Shown here in pieces: positions 63,782 through 64,000 of a stretch of 64,000 nucleotides of DNA. Under the pieces are notes generated by a model that saw nothing but the letters and a program-made list of their open reading frames with translations, ran no database searches and was not told where the DNA came from. This DNA comes from Limnohabitans sp. 2KL-17 (GTDB taxonomy: Bacteria > Pseudomonadota > Gammaproteobacteria > Burkholderiales > Burkholderiaceae_C): positions 1-64,000 of the forward strand of contig NZ_NESK01000023.1 in NCBI RefSeq assembly GCF_003063415.1. Reading direction: 5' to 3'. The translations under genes and the position numbers were made by a program. The stretch's first letter is position 1; each line of letters starts with the position of its first letter.

Positions 63782-64000
<219 letters not shown>

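Overview
The window looks like a chromosomal segment of a GC-rich betaproteobacterium of the order Burkholderiales, most likely a freshwater member of the Comamonadaceae (Limnohabitans/Rhodoferax-like). This rests on two Burkholderiales-type trimeric porins, a gspC/gspG-N-D-E-F type II secretion locus, short-leader ABC and TRAP transport operons, a Coq7-type hydroxylase and overall protein similarity recognised by eye. The genus is an inference. No tRNA, rRNA or CRISPR array was seen.

Layout. 1-0.7 kb: end of an IS3-type insertion sequence cutting off an integrase-like gene. 0.77-1.9 kb: a porin whose normal 5' end is missing. 2.0-10.4 kb (minus): peptide ABC transporter operon with two periplasmic binding proteins and an M20 amidohydrolase. 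10.5-18.5 kb: a DUF3047 lipoprotein, a second intact porin sharing a near-identical 3' UTR with the first, coq7, an OsmC-family gene, ilvA with a terminator-like leader or small RNA upstream, and a large lower-GC lipoprotein gene. 18.6-30.6 kb: type II secretion genes, gspC (minus) diverging from gspGHIJKLMN-D-E-(OmpV/MipA-like)-F (plus). 30.6-38.3 kb: 5'-nucleotidase, a DUF3299 / FtsX-like permease / ATPase set with a His-rich loop (probable metal-linked transporter), a DMT exporter, htpX, a DUF3025 gene and pyrC. 38.3-44.5 kb: glutamate/aspartate ABC transporter (gltIJKL), a LysR regulator and an ATM1-type ABC exporter. 44.6-49.5 kb: two thioesterases and a TetR-headed acyl-CoA degradation operon. 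49.7-62.6 kb: a divergent sugar-acid catabolic locus around a GntR/FadR-type regulator. 62.7-64 kb: a cobalamin riboswitch, a bluB gene broken by one in-frame TGA, and the 3' end of thiC.

How the parts work together. In the sugar-acid locus the plus arm encodes the regulator, a TRAP importer and UxaA-, Ldh2-, UxuB- and ManD-like enzymes, suggesting conversion of hexonates or hexuronate-derived acids to 2-keto-3-deoxygluconate. The minus arm (enolase-superfamily dehydratase, two SDRs, FAH-type hydrolase) resembles the non-phosphorylated deoxy-sugar acid route ending in pyruvate. A symmetric TGGTCTGACCA site between the arms is the obvious candidate operator. The TetR-led fatty-acid operon has its own perfect palindrome. 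Several transport operons carry stem-loops right after the binding-protein gene, which would favour excess binding protein over membrane components.

The features most worth a second look are the riboswitch-controlled but nonsense-interrupted bluB, the porin pair with conserved inverted 3' UTRs, the candidate small RNA upstream of ilvA, the outer-membrane protein gene inside the gsp operon, and the compact divergent sugar-acid regulon.
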